Under the pieces are notes generated by a model. It made no database searches and was not told the DNA's origin. It was given only the letters and a program-made list of their open reading frames with translations. From NCBI GenBank assembly GCA_049889095.1, contig JBLJFK010000001.1: DNA of 64,000 bases; one strand, given 5' to 3'. The translations under genes and the position numbers were made by a program. The stretch comes from Ewingella sp049889095. Lineage in GTDB: Bacteria > Pseudomonadota > Gammaproteobacteria > Enterobacterales > Enterobacteriaceae. This document shows positions 52,628 through 61,348 of this stretch, piece by piece (the stretch's first letter is position 1; the number at the start of each line of letters is the position of its first letter).

Positions 52628-53083
52628 ATGTCTCAACAACCGATCACGCAGGAAAACAGCAAACCACGCATTGGCGGCTGGCTGTTGGCTCCGCTGGCGT
52701 ACCTGATTGTTACGCTGATGAGCGTCGCGCTGATGTTGGTGTTGTTCTCCATGGCATTGTTCGTGCCTGAATCGCGGGAATATCTGCTGACCAATTCGCA
52801 GGCATTCACCCTGCAATGGTATTTCTCGATCGTCACCACCCTGGCGATGGGTGCCTTCACCATCGCGCTGCTGTGGCAGTTTTGCAAACGCACCCGGCAT
52901 GTACCGAAAATGTTTATCATTTGGCTGCTATGTACCGTATTACTGGCGGTTAAAGCCTTCGCCTTCTCGCCGGTTAACGACGACATGGCGGTACGTAATC
53001 TATTATTAACGCTACTGGCAGCCGCCCTGCTGGTGCCTTATTTCAAACGCTCACACCGGGTGAAAGAGACGTTTACCGAATAA
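52628..53083 (+). CDS. ydgK: DUF2569 inner-membrane protein YdgK
   Basis: 151 aa (E. coli 136). Four hydrophobic segments after a polar N-terminus ending 'RIGGWLLAPLAYLIVTL', the DUF2569 hallmark. Function unknown. Start at 52628 with AAGG 7 nt upstream; the extra residues in the longer frame are not conserved. Position directly before rsxA is as in E. coli. Confidence 0.9.
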   Translation: MSQQPITQENSKPRIGGWLLAPLAYLIVTLMSVALMLVLFSMALFVPESREYLLTNSQAFTLQWYFSIVTTLAMGAFTIALLWQFCKRTRHVPKMFIIWLLCTVLLAVKAFAFSPVNDDMAVRNLLLTLLAAALLVPYFKRSHRVKETFTE

Positions 53084-53196
53084 CCCTGCGGTTACCCCGT
53101 TGTCCAGGGGGCGCTTATTTCAGATAATAAGCGGTGGTGGCGGTTGACCTGCTCGGTCAGGCGTCGATCTATTTTCAGTTATCTTCAGGCAATGTC

Positions 53197-53778
53197 ATGA
53201 CTTCATACCTGTTACTGTTCGTCGGCACCGTGCTGGTGAACAACTTTGTTTTGGTTAAGTTTCTCGGTTTATGTCCGTTTATGGGCGTATCCAAAAAACT
53301 CGAATCTGCCATTGGCATGGGATTAGCCACAACATTCGTCATCACGTTGTCGAGTATCTGCTCATGGATTGTCAACACCTTCGTGCTGATGCCGCTGGAT
53401 CTGGTTTACCTGCGCACCATGGCTTTTATTCTGGTGATCGCCGTGGTGGTACAGTTCACCGAAATGGTGGTTCGCAAAACCAGCCCGCCGCTTTACCGTC
53501 TGCTCGGTATATTCCTGCCATTAATCACCACCAACTGCGCCGTGCTTGGCGTGGCTCTGCTGAACATCAATCAGGCCCATAATTTCATGCAGTCGGCGTT
53601 GTACGGCTTTGCCGCGTCGCTCGGTTTCTCACTGGTGATGGTGCTGTTTGCCGCTATCCGTGAACGCCTGGTCGTGGCTGATGTCCCTGCGCCATTCAAA
53701 GGCTCGTCGATTGCACTGGTCACGGCAGGACTGATGTCACTCGCCTTCATGGGCTTTACCGGTCTGGTGAAATTCTAA
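53197..53778 (+). CDS. rsxA: Electron transport complex subunit RsxA
   Basis: 193 aa, identical length to E. coli RsxA and very similar ('LFVGTVLVNNFVLVKFLGLCPFMGVSKKLE'). Six membrane helices; a half-membrane Cys pair ('GLCPF', 'TTNCAV') binds an iron-sulfur cluster shared with RsxE. Start at 53197; the frame's 21 extra residues are rejected. First gene of rsxABCDGE, which passes electrons to reduce the SoxR cluster and so keeps SoxR off. Confidence 0.97.
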   Translation: MTSYLLLFVGTVLVNNFVLVKFLGLCPFMGVSKKLESAIGMGLATTFVITLSSICSWIVNTFVLMPLDLVYLRTMAFILVIAVVVQFTEMVVRKTSPPLYRLLGIFLPLITTNCAVLGVALLNINQAHNFMQSALYGFAASLGFSLVMVLFAAIRERLVVADVPAPFKGSSIALVTAGLMSLAFMGFTGLVKF

Positions 53779-54344
53779 TGTTTGAACTGTGGATTGCGAT
53801 AGTTGCGCTGACGGCACTGGCACTGGTCTTCGGGCTGCTGCTGGGTTACGCCTCGCGCCGCTTTGCCGTTGAAGGCAATCCTGTGGTGGATCAGATTGAC
53901 GATATTCTGCCACAAAGCCAGTGCGCGCAATGCGGCTACCCTGGCTGCAAACCTTATGCTGAAGCGGTTGCCAATGGCGACAATATCAATAAATGTGTGC
54001 CCGGTGGCGAAGCGGTCATGCTGAAGCTCGCCGCACTGCTCAACGTTGAGCCACAACCGCTGGGTGATGACGCCGCTGCCGCCGAACCAGTACGCACAGT
54101 GGCTTACATCGACGAGAGTAACTGCATCGGCTGCACTAAATGCATTCAGGCCTGTCCGGTGGACGCCATCGTGGGTGCCACCCGCGCGGTGCACACGGTG
54201 ATCACTGATTTATGCACCGGCTGTGACCTGTGTGTTGCGCCGTGCCCGACCGACTGTATAGAAATGCTGCCGATTAAGACCACCACCGCCAACTGGAAGT
54301 GGGATATGAAATCCATTCCGGTGCACGTCATTCATGCGGAGTAA
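53778..54344 (+). CDS. rsxB: Electron transport complex subunit RsxB (iron-sulfur)
   Basis: 188 aa (E. coli 192). N-terminal membrane anchor, a 4Fe-4S site 'CAQCGYPGCKPYAEA', and two ferredoxin clusters 'CIGCTKCIQACPVDAI' and 'CTGCDLCVAPCPTDCI'. ATG overlaps the rsxA stop by one base. Peripheral electron carrier of the Rsx complex. Confidence 0.97.
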   Translation: MFELWIAIVALTALALVFGLLLGYASRRFAVEGNPVVDQIDDILPQSQCAQCGYPGCKPYAEAVANGDNINKCVPGGEAVMLKLAALLNVEPQPLGDDAAAAEPVRTVAYIDESNCIGCTKCIQACPVDAIVGATRAVHTVITDLCTGCDLCVAPCPTDCIEMLPIKTTTANWKWDMKSIPVHVIHAE

Positions 54345-54354
54345 GCGGAACACC

Positions 54355-56490
54355 ATGTTTAATCTGTTTTCCGCGCTCAAAAAAGACAAGCTGTGGGACT
54401 TCAACGGTGGTATTCATCCGCCGGAAATGAAGACTCAGTCCAGCCACGTGCCGCTGCGCCGTGCCCCGTTATCTGAGCGCTTTATCATTCCTCTTCAACA
54501 GCATCTCGGCCCCGAAGGTGAGCTGTGTGTGAAAGCCGGTGACCGGGTATTAAAAGGCCAACCGCTGACCACAGGCAGTGGCCGCACCGTGCCGGTTCAT
54601 GCGCCAACCTCAGGGGTGATCACCGCCATTGAGCCGCATATCACCGCGCATCCATCCGGGCTGAAAGAGCTGTGCGTTCTGATTCGCGCCGATGGCGAAG
54701 ACCGCTGGATTGATCGTGACGTTGTCACAAATTTTCGCCAGTTCGACGCTGCCCAGCTCAATGCACGTATTCATCAGGCCGGCATTGCCGGGCTGGGCGG
54801 TGCCGGGTTCCCGACCGCCAGCAAACTGCAGGGCGGGCTGACTTCTACCCGTACGCTGATCCTCAATGCTGCCGAATGCGAACCCTACATCACCGCCGAT
54901 GACCGGCTGATGCAGGAACACGCCGGAGAGATCCTCGAAGGCACGCGTATTCTTTGTCATATGCTGAATCCTGAGCGGGTGATCATTGGCATAGAAGACA
55001 ATAAGCCTCAAGCCATCAGGGCGCTGAAAAAAGCCATTAAAGCCGAGCAGACTGACGGTGTGACCATCGAGTTACGCGTGGTGCCGACCAAGTACCCTTC
55101 CGGCGGTGCCAAGCAACTGACCAAAATACTGACCGGCCTTGAAGTTCCCAAAGGCCACCATTCGTCGCACATCGGCGTATTAATGCAAAACGTCGGGACG
55201 GTGTTTGCCATTAAACGCGCGATTATCAACGGCGAACCGCTGATTGAACGCGTCGTCACGCTGACCGGCGAAGCGATGGCAAAACCAGGCAACGTCTGGG
55301 CTCTTCTTGGTTCGCCCATTGCCGACCTAATGGTCGAGGGCGCTCTGCGGCCACAGGGTACGCAGAAGATGGTGATCATGGGCGGCCCGCTGATGGGCTT
55401 CACTCTGCCATCTCTTGATGTGCCGGTGGTGAAGATATCGAACTGTCTGCTGGCACCTTCTGAAAGTGAAATGGGCGCGCAGGAACCAGAAGAAGCCTGC
55501 ATCCGCTGTAGCTTGTGTGCGGATGCCTGCCCTGCGAGTTTACTGCCACAGCAGCTCTATTGGTTCAGTCGAGGTCAGGAGCACGAGAAAGCGCGCAACC
55601 ATAATCTTTTTGACTGCATCGAGTGCGGTGCCTGCGCCTACGTCTGCCCAAGTAATATTCCGCTGGTACAGTATTACCGTCAGGAAAAAGCCGAGATCCG
55701 CGCCGTGGATTTAGAAACTGCCAAGGCCACCGAGGCCAAAGCGCGTTTTGAAGCCAAACAGGCCCGTATGGAACGAGAAAAACAGGCTCGTGAAGAGAAG
55801 CACCAAAAATCTGCGGTGAAGCTCAATACACCGCCGGTTGAAAAAGTAAACGCAGACAACGCTGCGGCTCCGACTGAGGAAGCGAAACATGAGTCCGTCA
55901 ACCAAACCGATCCGCGTCAGGCGGCACTGGCCGCAGCTATAGCACGCGCCAAAGCTAAAAAAGCGGCAGCGACACAGGACATTCCGGTGGCTGCAGAGCC
56001 GATCACGACACCGTCAGCACCGGTTCAGACGGGCGATGACAACGCCCGTAAAGCCGCCGTGGCCGCGGCTATCGCCAGGGTGAAAGCTAAAAAAGCTGCA
56101 ACGACTGGCGTGGTGGTAGAAGCCACCGACAGCACCCTATCGGTGACAACGTCACCAATGGAATCTGGCGCCGATGACAAACGCAAAGCTGCCGTGGCGG
56201 CTGCAATCGCCCGCGCTAAAGCCAAAAAAATGGCGACACAGCAAGAAGCGTCTGAGGAAGTAACAGCAGAACCCTCCCAGCAAGAAAGCGATCCCCGTAA
56301 GGCCGCTGTGGCTGCTGCTATAGCACGGGTTAAGGCCAAAAAAGCTGCCGGACAGCAAGAGGCGTCTGAAGAAGTGACAGCAGAACCAACACAACAAGAA
56401 AGCGATCCCCGTAAGGCCGCCGTGGCTGCTGCGATCGCCCGGGTTAAGGCGCGTAAAGCCGCCGCTCAGACAATGTCGAACGAGGAATAG
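54355..56490 (+). CDS. rsxC: Electron transport complex subunit RsxC, with Ala/Lys repeat tail
   Basis: 711 aa from the ATG at 54355, matching the E. coli start 'M.LFSA..K.K.WDFNGGIHPPEMK'. NADH/FMN-binding N-terminal domain ('GLGGAGFPTASKLQGG', 'AAECEPYITADDRLM'), SLBB and two 4Fe-4S motifs ('CIRCSLCADACPASL', 'CIECGACAYVCPSNIP', ~390-440). The tail (~470-711) has five repeats of 'RKAAVAAAIARVKAKKAA' type joined by acidic linkers; two are 114-bp DNA repeats (56248, 56362). Contains two matS sites. Such tails vary in length among Enterobacterales. Confidence 0.97.
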   Translation: MFNLFSALKKDKLWDFNGGIHPPEMKTQSSHVPLRRAPLSERFIIPLQQHLGPEGELCVKAGDRVLKGQPLTTGSGRTVPVHAPTSGVITAIEPHITAHPSGLKELCVLIRADGEDRWIDRDVVTNFRQFDAAQLNARIHQAGIAGLGGAGFPTASKLQGGLTSTRTLILNAAECEPYITADDRLMQEHAGEILEGTRILCHMLNPERVIIGIEDNKPQAIRALKKAIKAEQTDGVTIELRVVPTKYPSGGAKQLTKILTGLEVPKGHHSSHIGVLMQNVGTVFAIKRAIINGEPLIERVVTLTGEAMAKPGNVWALLGSPIADLMVEGALRPQGTQKMVIMGGPLMGFTLPSLDVPVVKISNCLLAPSESEMGAQEPEEACIRCSLCADACPASLLPQQLYWFSRGQEHEKARNHNLFDCIECGACAYVCPSNIPLVQYYRQEKAEIRAVDLETAKATEAKARFEAKQARMEREKQAREEKHQKSAVKLNTPPVEKVNADNAAAPTEEAKHESVNQTDPRQAALAAAIARAKAKKAAATQDIPVAAEPITTPSAPVQTGDDNARKAAVAAAIARVKAKKAATTGVVVEATDSTLSVTTSPMESGADDKRKAAVAAAIARAKAKKMATQQEASEEVTAEPSQQESDPRKAAVAAAIARVKAKKAAGQQEASEEVTAEPTQQESDPRKAAVAAAIARVKARKAAAQTMSNEE
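54716..54728. other. matS site 2 (MatP binding)
   Basis: GTGACGTTGTCAC, perfect match to GTGACRNYGTCAC, inside rsxC. Confidence 0.85.
56143..56155. other. matS site 3 (MatP binding)
   Basis: GTGACAACGTCAC, perfect match to GTGACRNYGTCAC, in the linker between rsxC tail repeats, 1427 bp after site 2. Confidence 0.85.
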
Positions 56491-57543
56491 ATGGCCTTCA
56501 GAATCGCGAGTTCTCCTTTCACCCATAACCGGCAAAGCACCAGCACCATTATGTTGATGGTTATTTTAGCCTGTATTCCGGGCCTGCTGGCGCAGGTGTG
56601 GTTCTTTGGCTATGGCACGCTGGTACAACTGGCACTGGCGATGATCATCGCCTTGCTGACTGAAGGTGCTGTTTTACAGTTGCGTAAAATGCCGGTCAAA
56701 AAACGTCTGGGAGATAACACTGCGCTGTTAACCGCAGTATTACTGGGTCTCAGTCTGCCGCCGCTCGCACCCTGGTGGATGGTGGTGATCGGGACGATAT
56801 TTGCCATTGTTATCGCTAAACAGATATACGGTGGTCTCGGCCAGAACCCGTTCAATCCGGCAATGGTCGGTTACGTGGTGCTGCTGATCTCGTTCCCGGT
56901 ACAGATGACGACCTGGTTACCGCCGGATGCGCTGCAACATCACCCTGTCGGTCTGGTTGACACGTTAATGACCATTTTTACCGGCCATAATAGTCAGGAT
57001 TTATCCGCCTATCAGTTACAGATGAATGTGGATGGTGTGACGCAGGCAACCCCTCTGGACGCCTTCAAAACTGGCCTGCGCTCAGGCCACAGCGCCGATC
57101 AGGTGTTGGCCGAGCCGCTGTTTAGCGGTGTGCTGGCGGGACTTGGCTGGCAGTGGATCAACCTTGGCTTTCTGGCCGGTGGCCTGTTCCTGATGGTGAA
57201 GAAAATTATTAGCTGGCATATCCCGGTCAGCGTATTAGTGGTGATGACCTTCTGCGCTACGCTGGCCTGGAGCCTCTCTCCGGAAGCTTACCCGCCACCG
57301 ATGATTGGTCTGTTCTCCGGAGCCACCATGCTCGGTGCCTTCTTTATTGCCACCGATCCGGTAACCGCGTCGACAACGCCCAAAGGGCGTTTGATCTTCG
57401 GCGCACTGATTGGACTGTTGGTGTGGCTGATCCGCACCTACGGCGGTTATCCTGACGGTATCGCTTTTGCCGTATTGTTGGCGAATATCACCGTGCCGTT
57501 GATCGACCATTACACCCAACCGCGCGTTTACGGGCATCGCTGA
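56491..57543 (+). CDS. rsxD: Electron transport complex subunit RsxD
   Basis: 350 aa. About nine membrane helices. Covalent-FMN threonine in the motif 'FSGATMLGAFFIATDPVTAS' (~268-287) and a second conserved 'GGLGQNPFNPAMVGYVVLL'. Its ATG follows the rsxC stop directly. Membrane core of the Rsx complex. Confidence 0.97.
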   Translation: MAFRIASSPFTHNRQSTSTIMLMVILACIPGLLAQVWFFGYGTLVQLALAMIIALLTEGAVLQLRKMPVKKRLGDNTALLTAVLLGLSLPPLAPWWMVVIGTIFAIVIAKQIYGGLGQNPFNPAMVGYVVLLISFPVQMTTWLPPDALQHHPVGLVDTLMTIFTGHNSQDLSAYQLQMNVDGVTQATPLDAFKTGLRSGHSADQVLAEPLFSGVLAGLGWQWINLGFLAGGLFLMVKKIISWHIPVSVLVVMTFCATLAWSLSPEAYPPPMIGLFSGATMLGAFFIATDPVTASTTPKGRLIFGALIGLLVWLIRTYGGYPDGIAFAVLLANITVPLIDHYTQPRVYGHR

Positions 57544-57550
57544 GGACGGC

Positions 57551-58198
57551 ATGGAAAAAGGTAAAATATTACAGACCATGCGCCGCCACGGCGTGACGCT
57601 GGCGGTATTCGGCGCGCTGATGACCAGCATGACAGCGGTAGTCAACATGCTCACCAAGCCAACGATTGAGCATCAGGCACTGTTGCAGCAGAAGACGCTT
57701 TTCGACGAGGTGATCCCGTCGGACGTCTATAATAACGATATGCAAAATGAATGTTACAACGTCACTGATCCATCTCTGGGCAACGCAACGCTCCACCGCC
57801 TCTATTTGGCGCGCAAAGACGGTATTCCCGTGGCAGCGGCGATTGAAACCACCGCGCCGGACGGCTATTCCGGTGCCATCCAGCTATTGGTGGCGGCGGA
57901 TTTCCATGGCAAAGTCTACGGTACCCGCGTGTTGGAACAACATGAAACGCCCGGTTTAGGTGACAAAATTGAAGTGCGCATCTCCGACTGGATTAAGGCT
58001 TTTGCCGGCAAAATCATTAACAGCCCTGAGGATACTCGCTGGGCCGTTAAAAAAGACGGCGGTATGTTTGACCAGTTTACCGGCGCGACTATCACCCCGC
58101 GCGCCGTGGTACATTCGGTGAAACGCACTGCGCTTTTTATAGAGACCGTACCGTCTCAGCTTTCCCACCTCACCCCATGTGGAGCCCGTGATGAGTGA
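57551..58198 (+). CDS. rsxG: Electron transport complex subunit RsxG
   Basis: 215 aa (E. coli 206). One N-terminal membrane helix, periplasmic FMN-binding domain with the covalent-FMN threonine in 'DQFTGATITPRAVVHSVK' (~175-192). GAGGA before the ATG, 7 bp after rsxD. Its end overlaps the rsxE start by 8 nt. Confidence 0.97.
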   Translation: MEKGKILQTMRRHGVTLAVFGALMTSMTAVVNMLTKPTIEHQALLQQKTLFDEVIPSDVYNNDMQNECYNVTDPSLGNATLHRLYLARKDGIPVAAAIETTAPDGYSGAIQLLVAADFHGKVYGTRVLEQHETPGLGDKIEVRISDWIKAFAGKIINSPEDTRWAVKKDGGMFDQFTGATITPRAVVHSVKRTALFIETVPSQLSHLTPCGARDE

Positions 58199-58898
58199 AG
58201 CCAGAAAGATAATTATTCAGGGTTTGTGGACCAATAACTCCTCGCTGGTGCAACTGCTGGGCCTTTGCCCGCTGCTGGCGGTGACATCAACCGCCACCAA
58301 TGCCCTCGGCCTGGGACTGGCGACCACGCTGGTGTTGATCTGCACCAACGCCATGATCTCCGCCTTTCGGCGCTGGGTTCCGAATGAAATTCGTATTCCC
58401 ATTTACGTGCTGATCATCGCCTCAGTCGTCAGTACGGTGCAGATGTTGATTAACGCCTACGCTTTTGGCCTTTATCAGGCGCTGGGAATATTCATTCCAC
58501 TGATTGTCACCAACTGTATTGTGGTTGGGCGGGCCGAGGCCTGCGCGTCCAGCAGTCCGGTGCATTTGGCCGCGCTCGACGGCATGATGACCGGACTCGG
58601 CGCGACGGCGGCAATGTTCGTACTGGGTTCGATGCGTGAAATTCTTGGCAGCGGCGTGCTGTTTAACGGCGCTGATTTACTGCTCGGCAACTGGGCCAAA
58701 GTGTTGCGTGTGGAAGTGATTCATCTGGATAACCCCTTCCTGCTGGCGATGCTGCCGCCGGGCGCATTTATCGGCCTTGGTTTGTTGCTGGCAGGTAAAT
58801 ACCTGATCGATGAACGCCAGAAAGCCCGACAGGCAGCAAAAACACGGGCCATCCAGGCGCAATCTATGCCAAATGGCAATGCAGGCAATGCTTCATGA
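58191..58898 (+). CDS. rsxE: Electron transport complex subunit RsxE
   Basis: 235 aa. Six-helix homologue of RsxA ('NNSSLVQLLGLCPLLAVTSTATNALGLGLATTLVL', 'VTNCIVVGRAEA') whose Cys pair shares the intramembrane iron-sulfur site. Start at 58191 with GGAG 6 nt upstream; the GTG four codons earlier is not conserved. It overlaps rsxG by 8 nt and nth by 4 nt (ATGA). Confidence 0.97.
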   Translation: MSEARKIIIQGLWTNNSSLVQLLGLCPLLAVTSTATNALGLGLATTLVLICTNAMISAFRRWVPNEIRIPIYVLIIASVVSTVQMLINAYAFGLYQALGIFIPLIVTNCIVVGRAEACASSSPVHLAALDGMMTGLGATAAMFVLGSMREILGSGVLFNGADLLLGNWAKVLRVEVIHLDNPFLLAMLPPGAFIGLGLLLAGKYLIDERQKARQAAKTRAIQAQSMPNGNAGNAS

Positions 58899-59527
58899 AT
58901 AAAGAAAAACGCATCAGTATACTCAGCCGCCTGCGGGAAAATAACCCGCATCCGACCACCGAGCTGGTTTACTCCACGCCGTTTGAGCTGTTAATCGCCG
59001 TGTTGCTCTCAGCACAGGCTACCGATGTCAGCGTGAATAAAGCCACTGCGAAGCTCTATCCGGTCGCCAACACCCCGGCGACGATGCTTGAGCTGGGCGT
59101 GGACGGCGTAAGGGAGTACATCAAGACCATCGGCCTGTTCAACGCCAAAGCGGAGAACGTGATCAAAACGTGCCGCATTCTGTTAGAGCAACACAACAGC
59201 GTAGTGCCGGAAGACCGTGCTGCACTCGAAGCCCTGCCCGGCGTCGGCCGCAAAACGGCTAACGTGGTGCTCAACACCGCTTTCGGCTGGCCAACCATCG
59301 CCGTCGACACCCATATTTATCGTGTCTGCAACCGCACTCGCTTTGCCCCAGGAAAAACCGTGGAAGAGGTCGAAGACAAGCTGCTAAAAGTGGTTCCCGC
59401 CGAGTTCAAACTCGACTGCCATCATTGGTTTATCTTGCATGGGCGCTATACCTGTATTGCGAGGAAGCCCCGGTGTGGGTCATGTTTGATTGAAGACCTT
59501 TGTGAGTTTAAAGAAAAAGTTGATTAA
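58895..59527 (+). CDS. nth: Endonuclease III (Nth)
   Basis: 210 aa (E. coli 211). HhH-GPD DNA glycosylase/AP lyase: 'LPGVGRKTANV' with catalytic Lys120, Asp138 in 'IAVDTHIYRV', and C-terminal 4Fe-4S ligands C-x6-C-x2-C-x5-C ('CIARKPRCGSCLIEDLC'). Removes oxidised pyrimidines. Translationally coupled to rsxE. E. coli has dtpA next; here a repeat block follows. Confidence 0.97.
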   Translation: MNKEKRISILSRLRENNPHPTTELVYSTPFELLIAVLLSAQATDVSVNKATAKLYPVANTPATMLELGVDGVREYIKTIGLFNAKAENVIKTCRILLEQHNSVVPEDRAALEALPGVGRKTANVVLNTAFGWPTIAVDTHIYRVCNRTRFAPGKTVEEVEDKLLKVVPAEFKLDCHHWFILHGRYTCIARKPRCGSCLIEDLCEFKEKVD

Positions 59528-59583
59528 GTTTTTGGGCTTTGGGAAAGCTGAAGCAAATTTTTAATCTTTAAATCTAAATTCAA

Positions 59584-59852
59584 CTTCAACTTCAAGACCT
59601 TGGGTTGCCACCCAAACTGGCCTGAAGAGGCGCCTATCGCCGCGCCCCTTCAGAATCCCCGGCTCTTTTAAAAACAGCAGCTACGCGGGTCACAATGGCC
59701 GTGTTCCAGGTATTTCTGTGATAGCCGCAAACTCCGCCGCTACGCGGTACTCTCCGTTCGGGCTTCAACCCGCGCAAACCCCACGCGGTTTTGCGCCTCT
59801 CCCTCGACGTCGTTTTGAACGCGGCCTCGACATTTTTAAAGACAAACATTGT
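59584..59852 (+). repeat. Intergenic repeat copy B
   Basis: Order: ACCTTGGGTTGCCACCCAA module, hairpin CTGAAGAGGCGC/GCGCCCCTTCAG (one A-C mismatch), 'GGCTCTTTTAAAAACAGCAG', the conserved stretch at 59688-59709, then a GC-rich segment with 'TTTGCGCCTCTCCCTCGACG' shared with 16.99 kb, ending 'TTTTTAAAGACAAACA'. Faces copy C. 59528-59583 is AT-rich with no gene. Confidence 0.85.
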
Positions 59853-59883
59853 GCTGGTTTTGAATTTTGAATTTTGAATTTAA

Positions 59884-60140
59884 AGAAGCTTCGGCCGTAT
59901 TCAAAAATGGCGCTGAATGAGAGGTGAGAAACGGCGAGCGGGGTTATTGCGAGCCGGTCCGAACCCGAAATGAAGGCACCGCAACGCGGCGGCATTTTGC
60001 GGCTGTCACCGTGGCGACTGAAACACGGCCATTGTGACCCGCGCAGCTGGAGGAGCCTCATGAAAGAGCCCACGACCTTGAATTTGAATTTGAATTTGAA
60101 TTTAAAGATTTAAAAGCAGGTTTGGGCTGCCACCCAAAAA
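59884..60140 (-). repeat. Intergenic repeat copy C, inverted relative to B
   Basis: Reverse-complement of copy A/B: 'CAAAAATGGCGCTGAATGAG', 'GCGGCATTTTGCGGCTGTCA', conserved stretch at 60018-60039, then a GAATTT x4 hexamer run (60080-60103) and the TTTGGGCTGCCACCCAAA hairpin (~60121-60138). A 7-bp tandem (TTTTGAA) at ~59858-59880 lies between B and C. No gene seen. Confidence 0.85.
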
Positions 60141-60142
60141 AC

Positions 60143-60889
60143 TCACCCTATGCGCCCCACGAACGGTAACCGCAGCGCCGGATCTTTGATATCTATCCCC
60201 AGATTAAGCCCCAGAACATTCACCTCAATACCTTCTTCAACGCCTAACGTAATAGCCAGAACGCCAAGAATAGAAACCTGAGCACCACGGCCTGAAGGCG
60301 GTAAGCCAATGGGATTGGTAATGGCGCGGTAATCTTTACCGATCGCGTTAGAGGGAAGATCCAATCGTAAATCAGGCACTTCCCGACCGATATGGGCGAT
60401 AAACGTATTACTGTTCGGTCCGGGCCACGCGTGATAGGTGTGCGGGAAAGGATAACTTTTGATGGCCGCTTCTATCTTCGGGATCATCATTTCAGCTTGT
60501 GCACCGCGATGTTCCAACAGCAGCTTGGGTTGTGAACCAAACCAGTAACCGTCGGGAATGGCGTAATTGCGGCGAACCACATCGGTGCTGCCCCAGCTGA
60601 CAACGTCATAGCGGGTGAACTGCGTTTCCCCTTCACGCTTGAAGATAATCCACGGATGCACTGCCACCAACCCGCGCCAGCCGTAAGTAGGCGCAGTATA
60701 AACCTGAACGATGGCAATATTTTTAAGCTTATGCGGATCGGGGGCTATACCGGCGGAATCCCGGCGCGCTGTTGACCAACTCTGGCCAACAAGTTCTTCA
60801 CGTCCCTGCGTAGATTTCGCATAGCTGTAGCCGAATGACAGCAACAGAACGCAGACAAATCCAAGAGTTAACCATTTCATGGCCATCAT
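60143..60889 (-). CDS. DUF3750 domain protein
   Basis: 248 aa. N-terminal hydrophobic segment (5-25), either a signal peptide or a membrane anchor. The mature part has 'IAIVQVYTAPTYGWRGLVAVHPWIIFK', 'PHTYHAWPGPNSNTFIAHI' and 'GLPPSGRGAQVS', typical of DUF3750. The conserved His, Asn and Cys-free 'WPGPNSNTF' suggest an enzyme-like site resembling NlpC/P60-like or DUF4105 families; this is only an impression. ATG with GGAAT upstream; a second ATG 3 codons later is possible. It is boxed in by repeats and looks like an isolated insert. Confidence 0.8.
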   Translation of the reverse strand: MMAMKWLTLGFVCVLLLSFGYSYAKSTQGREELVGQSWSTARRDSAGIAPDPHKLKNIAIVQVYTAPTYGWRGLVAVHPWIIFKREGETQFTRYDVVSWGSTDVVRRNYAIPDGYWFGSQPKLLLEHRGAQAEMMIPKIEAAIKSYPFPHTYHAWPGPNSNTFIAHIGREVPDLRLDLPSNAIGKDYRAITNPIGLPPSGRGAQVSILGVLAITLGVEEGIEVNVLGLNLGIDIKDPALRLPFVGRIG

Positions 60890-61039
60890 GCTTTATTCCT
60901 TATTGCCTCTTGCTAAAAAAAGCCAAATTACGCAACGCTTACTGGGTAAACAATATGAAACCACGCAGAAGCACAACTTTATCTGCGCTGGTCCTTCACA
61001 GGTGCAAGCGCTAAAAACCAAACCTGAACGAGTGCTATT

Positions 61040-61320
61040 TTAAAAATCTGTGGCCGCATTCAAAAATGGCGCTGAGCAAGTGGTTCGAGACCTAAGGCTC
61101 GAAACCCGTAGCGAAGGAACCGCCTAAGCGGCGACATTTTGCGGCTGTCACCATGGCGACTGAAACACGGCCATTGTGACCCGCGCAGCTGGAGGAGTCT
61201 CATGAAAGAGCCCGGGAGTCCAGAGGGCTGCGGCGACTGGCCGCCCTCTGGTCGGTGTGGGCCGACGCCCACGACCTTGAATTTGAATTTGAATTTGAAT
61301 TTGAATTTGAATTCAAAAAA
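61040..61320 (-). repeat. Intergenic repeat copy D
   Basis: Same orientation as copy C: 'CAAAAATGGCGCTGAGCAAG', 'GCGACATTTTGCGGCTGTCA', conserved stretch at 61160-61181, 'GGTGTGGGCCGACGCCCACG' (~61255-61274), then GAATTT x5 plus GAATTC (61279-61314). The upstream 60890-61039 shows the DUF3750 promoter region only, with no clear element. Confidence 0.85.
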
Positions 61321-61348
61321 TTTTACTCAAGCTTTTTTAAAAGCCGAC

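Noticed and set aside
57748..57762. Second Ter-like site (GTTACAAC in rsxG)
   Set aside because: Only the 8-bp core matches; the flanking TAAA/TTTA needed for Tus binding is absent.
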